Shown in pieces: positions 4,408-6,230 of a stretch of 6,230 nt of DNA; the stretch's first letter is position 1; each line of letters begins with the position of its first letter. The translations under genes and the position numbers were made by a program. The notes under the pieces are model-generated. The model saw nothing but the letters and a program-made list of their open reading frames with translations, ran no database searches and was not told where the DNA came from. Origin of the DNA: VGOB01 sp034435315 (lineage in GTDB: Bacteria > Chloroflexota > Anaerolineae > UBA4142); assembly GCA_034435315.1 (NCBI GenBank), contig DAOTYB010000285.1, forward strand, positions 1-6,230, read 5' to 3'.

Positions 4408-6078
4408 ATGAAATCACGCTTGCAGGAGATTCCTTTTTTCTCGGGCCTGGATGATCACGTGCTCGCCGCAATCTCGCGGCGATTGAAACGCGAGCATTAC
4501 CACAAAGACGCCGTGATCTTTTTTGAAGGTGAACCGGGCGATTGTATGTACATCATCGAAAGTGGTCAGGTCAAGGTGGTGACCGAACGTGGCGGTGAGG
4601 AAAGGATACTCAGTTATCTGGGGCCGGGAAATTTCTTTGGCGAGATGGCACTCTTGTTGGGAGAGCGACGTTCGGCGACCGCGCGCGTGGTCATTGATGC
4701 TGAACTATTGGTGTTGCGTAAGGACGACTTTGACGAACTCTTGCAACTCTATCCTCAGATCGCGATCAAGATTTCGCAAGAGTTGGGACGTCGTCTAACT
4801 CAGGCTACCGTCGGACCTACTCTGCGTGAAGAATTTAATATTGTCACTACCCTGGGCGTAGCCGTGCCGGCGCTGGCGCGCCATCTGGCGCAGGTGACCG
4901 GCGAGACGGTGACGATTCTCGATGTGGGTGGGCTTGCCAATGTCACGCTCGATGTCGCGGCACTACGTCAGGCTAACGTGGTGTTGCTGCGTGAAGATAT
5001 TTTAGAACCCGAACGGCTGGCTGACCGACTCGGTCAATTGGTTGAGCAGTACTATTGGGTGCTCCTCTCCGTTACGCCGTACGAAACCCCACTGACTCTC
5101 AAAGCCATCGAATTAGCGGACGTGACCGTACATCTGGGGGAAAAAGAACCGGGTTGGCTCAAAATGGTCCCACTCAAAAAGTACTGGCGGGTGGATGCAC
5201 AACCTCCTGCGATCCAGCGTCTCGCGCGTCGCATTGCACAACGCCTGGTGGGTGTGGCGCTGTCGTCGGGCAATGCGCGCGGGATGGCGCACATTGGCGT
5301 CTTGCACGTGTTGGAACAGGAAGGCATTCCGATTGATATGCTGGCGGGTACAAGTGCTGGCGCCGTCTTTGGCGCGCTCTATGCCGCCGGACGTTCCATC
5401 GAAGAGATGACCACTTTTGCGCTGAACGTGCAGTGGCAGTATAATTTCATTACCGGCTTTAAATACTGGGATTTCCGGTTGCCTCCCCGCGCCGGGTTAA
5501 TCAAAGGTAAGCAGGCGCTCGAGTATTTGCGCGAATGGCTCTGGAACAAGACGTTTGACGAATTGCGTATCCCGTTGTATATTGTAGCCACTGACCTTAT
5601 CTCTGGTGAAGAGATGATTTTTGATCGCGGTCCAGTCGCCGAAGCCGTACGCGCGAGTATGAGCGTGATTGGGGTATTTGAACCCGCGCAGGTGGCAGGC
5701 CGTTTCTTGATTGATGGTGGCGCGGTCAACCCGGTGCCTACCCAGGTCCTGGCGGAGCGTGGCGCCAATATCATTCTGGCAAGCAACGTCATTCCTTCGC
5801 TGGAGGAGCGTATCCATCGCCGCTCGCTACGTCGCACAGGTAAATTGCCCGGGATGATGACGATTCTGACCGGCGCACTCGAAATTATGGAGAGCGAGAT
5901 TATCAGAAACCGTCTGGGACCGGTGGATGTATTGATTCAACCGCAGGTCGCAGAACTGGGCACGCTGGAATACGACAAAGCCACCGAGTTTATCAAGCGT
6001 GGCGAAGAGGCGGCGCGCCTGCAAATCCCGGCTATTCGCCAGCGCTTGACACCCACACCGCGTAAACGCTCTTTGTAG
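4408..6078 (+). CDS. cyclic-nucleotide-binding patatin-like phospholipase/esterase (NTE-like)
   Basis: This 556-residue protein should hydrolyse acyl esters of (lyso)phospholipids under control of a cyclic nucleotide. Residues 5 to about 130 form a cNMP-binding domain; its phosphate cassette FGEMALLLGERRSATARV (77-93) keeps the ribose-binding E79 and phosphate-binding R88. Residues about 143-245 form a Rossmann-like domain resembling MinD without its ATP loop. Residues about 280-510 form the patatin domain: RGMAHIGVLHVLEQEGIPID (291-310), nucleophile S316 in GTSAG (314-318), and the dyad aspartate D436 in DGG (436-438). The layout resembles bacterial relatives of neuropathy target esterase. 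The oxyanion loop reads SSGNARG instead of the usual Gly-rich GGGGARG. There is no signal peptide or clear membrane helix, so it is probably cytoplasmic or peripheral. The start is ATG 4408, which puts the cNMP domain right at the N-terminus as expected. It is monocistronic as far as visible. Confidence 0.9.
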   Translation: MKSRLQEIPFFSGLDDHVLAAISRRLKREHYHKDAVIFFEGEPGDCMYIIESGQVKVVTERGGEERILSYLGPGNFFGEMALLLGERRSATARVVIDAELLVLRKDDFDELLQLYPQIAIKISQELGRRLTQATVGPTLREEFNIVTTLGVAVPALARHLAQVTGETVTILDVGGLANVTLDVAALRQANVVLLREDILEPERLADRLGQLVEQYYWVLLSVTPYETPLTLKAIELADVTVHLGEKEPGWLKMVPLKKYWRVDAQPPAIQRLARRIAQRLVGVALSSGNARGMAHIGVLHVLEQEGIPIDMLAGTSAGAVFGALYAAGRSIEEMTTFALNVQWQYNFITGFKYWDFRLPPRAGLIKGKQALEYLREWLWNKTFDELRIPLYIVATDLISGEEMIFDRGPVAEAVRASMSVIGVFEPAQVAGRFLIDGGAVNPVPTQVLAERGANIILASNVIPSLEERIHRRSLRRTGKLPGMMTILTGALEIMESEIIRNRLGPVDVLIQPQVAELGTLEYDKATEFIKRGEEAARLQIPAIRQRLTPTPRKRSL

Positions 6079-6084
6079 GTAACA

Positions 6085-6148
6085 CTCAGCCCCGGGCATC
6101 GCTCGCTGTCGGTTAGAAACCGACGGCTAACGCAAGCCGATGGCTGAG
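6085..6148 (+). repeat. imperfect nested inverted repeat downstream of the lipase gene
   Basis: An outer stem CTCAGCC (6085-6091)/GGCTGAG (6142-6148) encloses a perfect hairpin GTCGGTT (6108-6114), AGA, AACCGAC (6118-6124). ATCG/CGAT (6098-6101/6138-6141) can pair between them. An alternative hairpin CGGCT/AGCCG (6124-6128/6135-6139) competes. It starts 6 bases after the lipase stop codon. No T-run follows, so it is more likely a dispersed repeat or an mRNA 3'-end structure than a true terminator. Confidence 0.6.
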
Positions 6149-6186
6149 CCTGAATTTCGCGTTGTTGTACAGGCGTAACTACTCAG

Positions 6187-6211
6187 CCAAGACTGAACTT
6201 GGACGGTTTTT
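6187..6211 (+). terminator. weak terminator-like hairpin
   Basis: CCAAG (6187-6191) pairs with CTTGG (6198-6202) over a 6-base loop. A run of five T (6207-6211) comes four bases after the stem. The short stem and the ACGG gap make this a weak candidate for the end of the lipase transcript. The rest of 6079-6230 shows no gene. Confidence 0.3.
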
Positions 6212-6230
6212 GTATTGAAAAGCACACCTA

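Noticed and set aside
1..6230. tRNA, rRNA, riboswitch, toxin-antitoxin or integrase features
   Set aside because: I looked for cloverleaf-like segments, CCA ends, known leader motifs and paired small genes and saw none that hold up.

Overview
This is a chromosomal housekeeping window from a bacterium of moderate-to-high GC, all genes on the + strand. It carries a cell-division-site and cell-shape cluster (minC-minD-minE-rodA), then a conserved-looking membrane protein of unknown function, a gene-free block packed with palindromes, and a long patatin-type lipase fused to a cyclic-nucleotide-binding domain. The complete Min system followed directly by a RodA-type SEDS protein is an order I know from Clostridia-like genomes. 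The protein style and the palindrome-rich intergenic DNA make a Chloroflexota (Anaerolineae-like) host my best guess. That is an inference, not something the sequence proves.

Layout. Bases 1-152 hold at most the tail of an upstream gene, a hairpin, and an intrinsic terminator (131-154). A strong sigma-70-like promoter (153-181) follows at once, with its -10 box only 8 bases before the minC start codon, so minC is probably read from a leaderless mRNA. minC (190-882), minD (901-1695), minE (1708-2025) and rodA (2033-3172) are separated by 7-18 bases and look like one operon. After a 98-base gap comes a 221-residue protein with one N-terminal membrane helix (3271-3936). Bases 3937-4407 contain five related copies of a short palindrome (core GCGAAAAATCTTTCGC), three strong back-to-back hairpins, a G-quadruplex motif, and the promoter of the next gene. 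The lipase gene (4408-6078) is followed by an imperfect inverted repeat and a weak terminator-like hairpin; no gene is visible after it.

How the genes work together. MinC blocks FtsZ polymerisation, MinD recruits it to the membrane in an ATP-dependent way, and MinE drives MinD off, so the trio sets where the division septum forms. RodA polymerises the glycan strands of the lateral wall. Sharing a transcript ties division-site placement to elongation. The lipase is a separate unit. Its middle region looks like a dead MinD-type ATPase fold, which is the most unexpected protein observation here. No new defence or mobile system is evident; the unusual material is the structured intergenic block, the probable leaderless operon start, and the domain makeup of the lipase.
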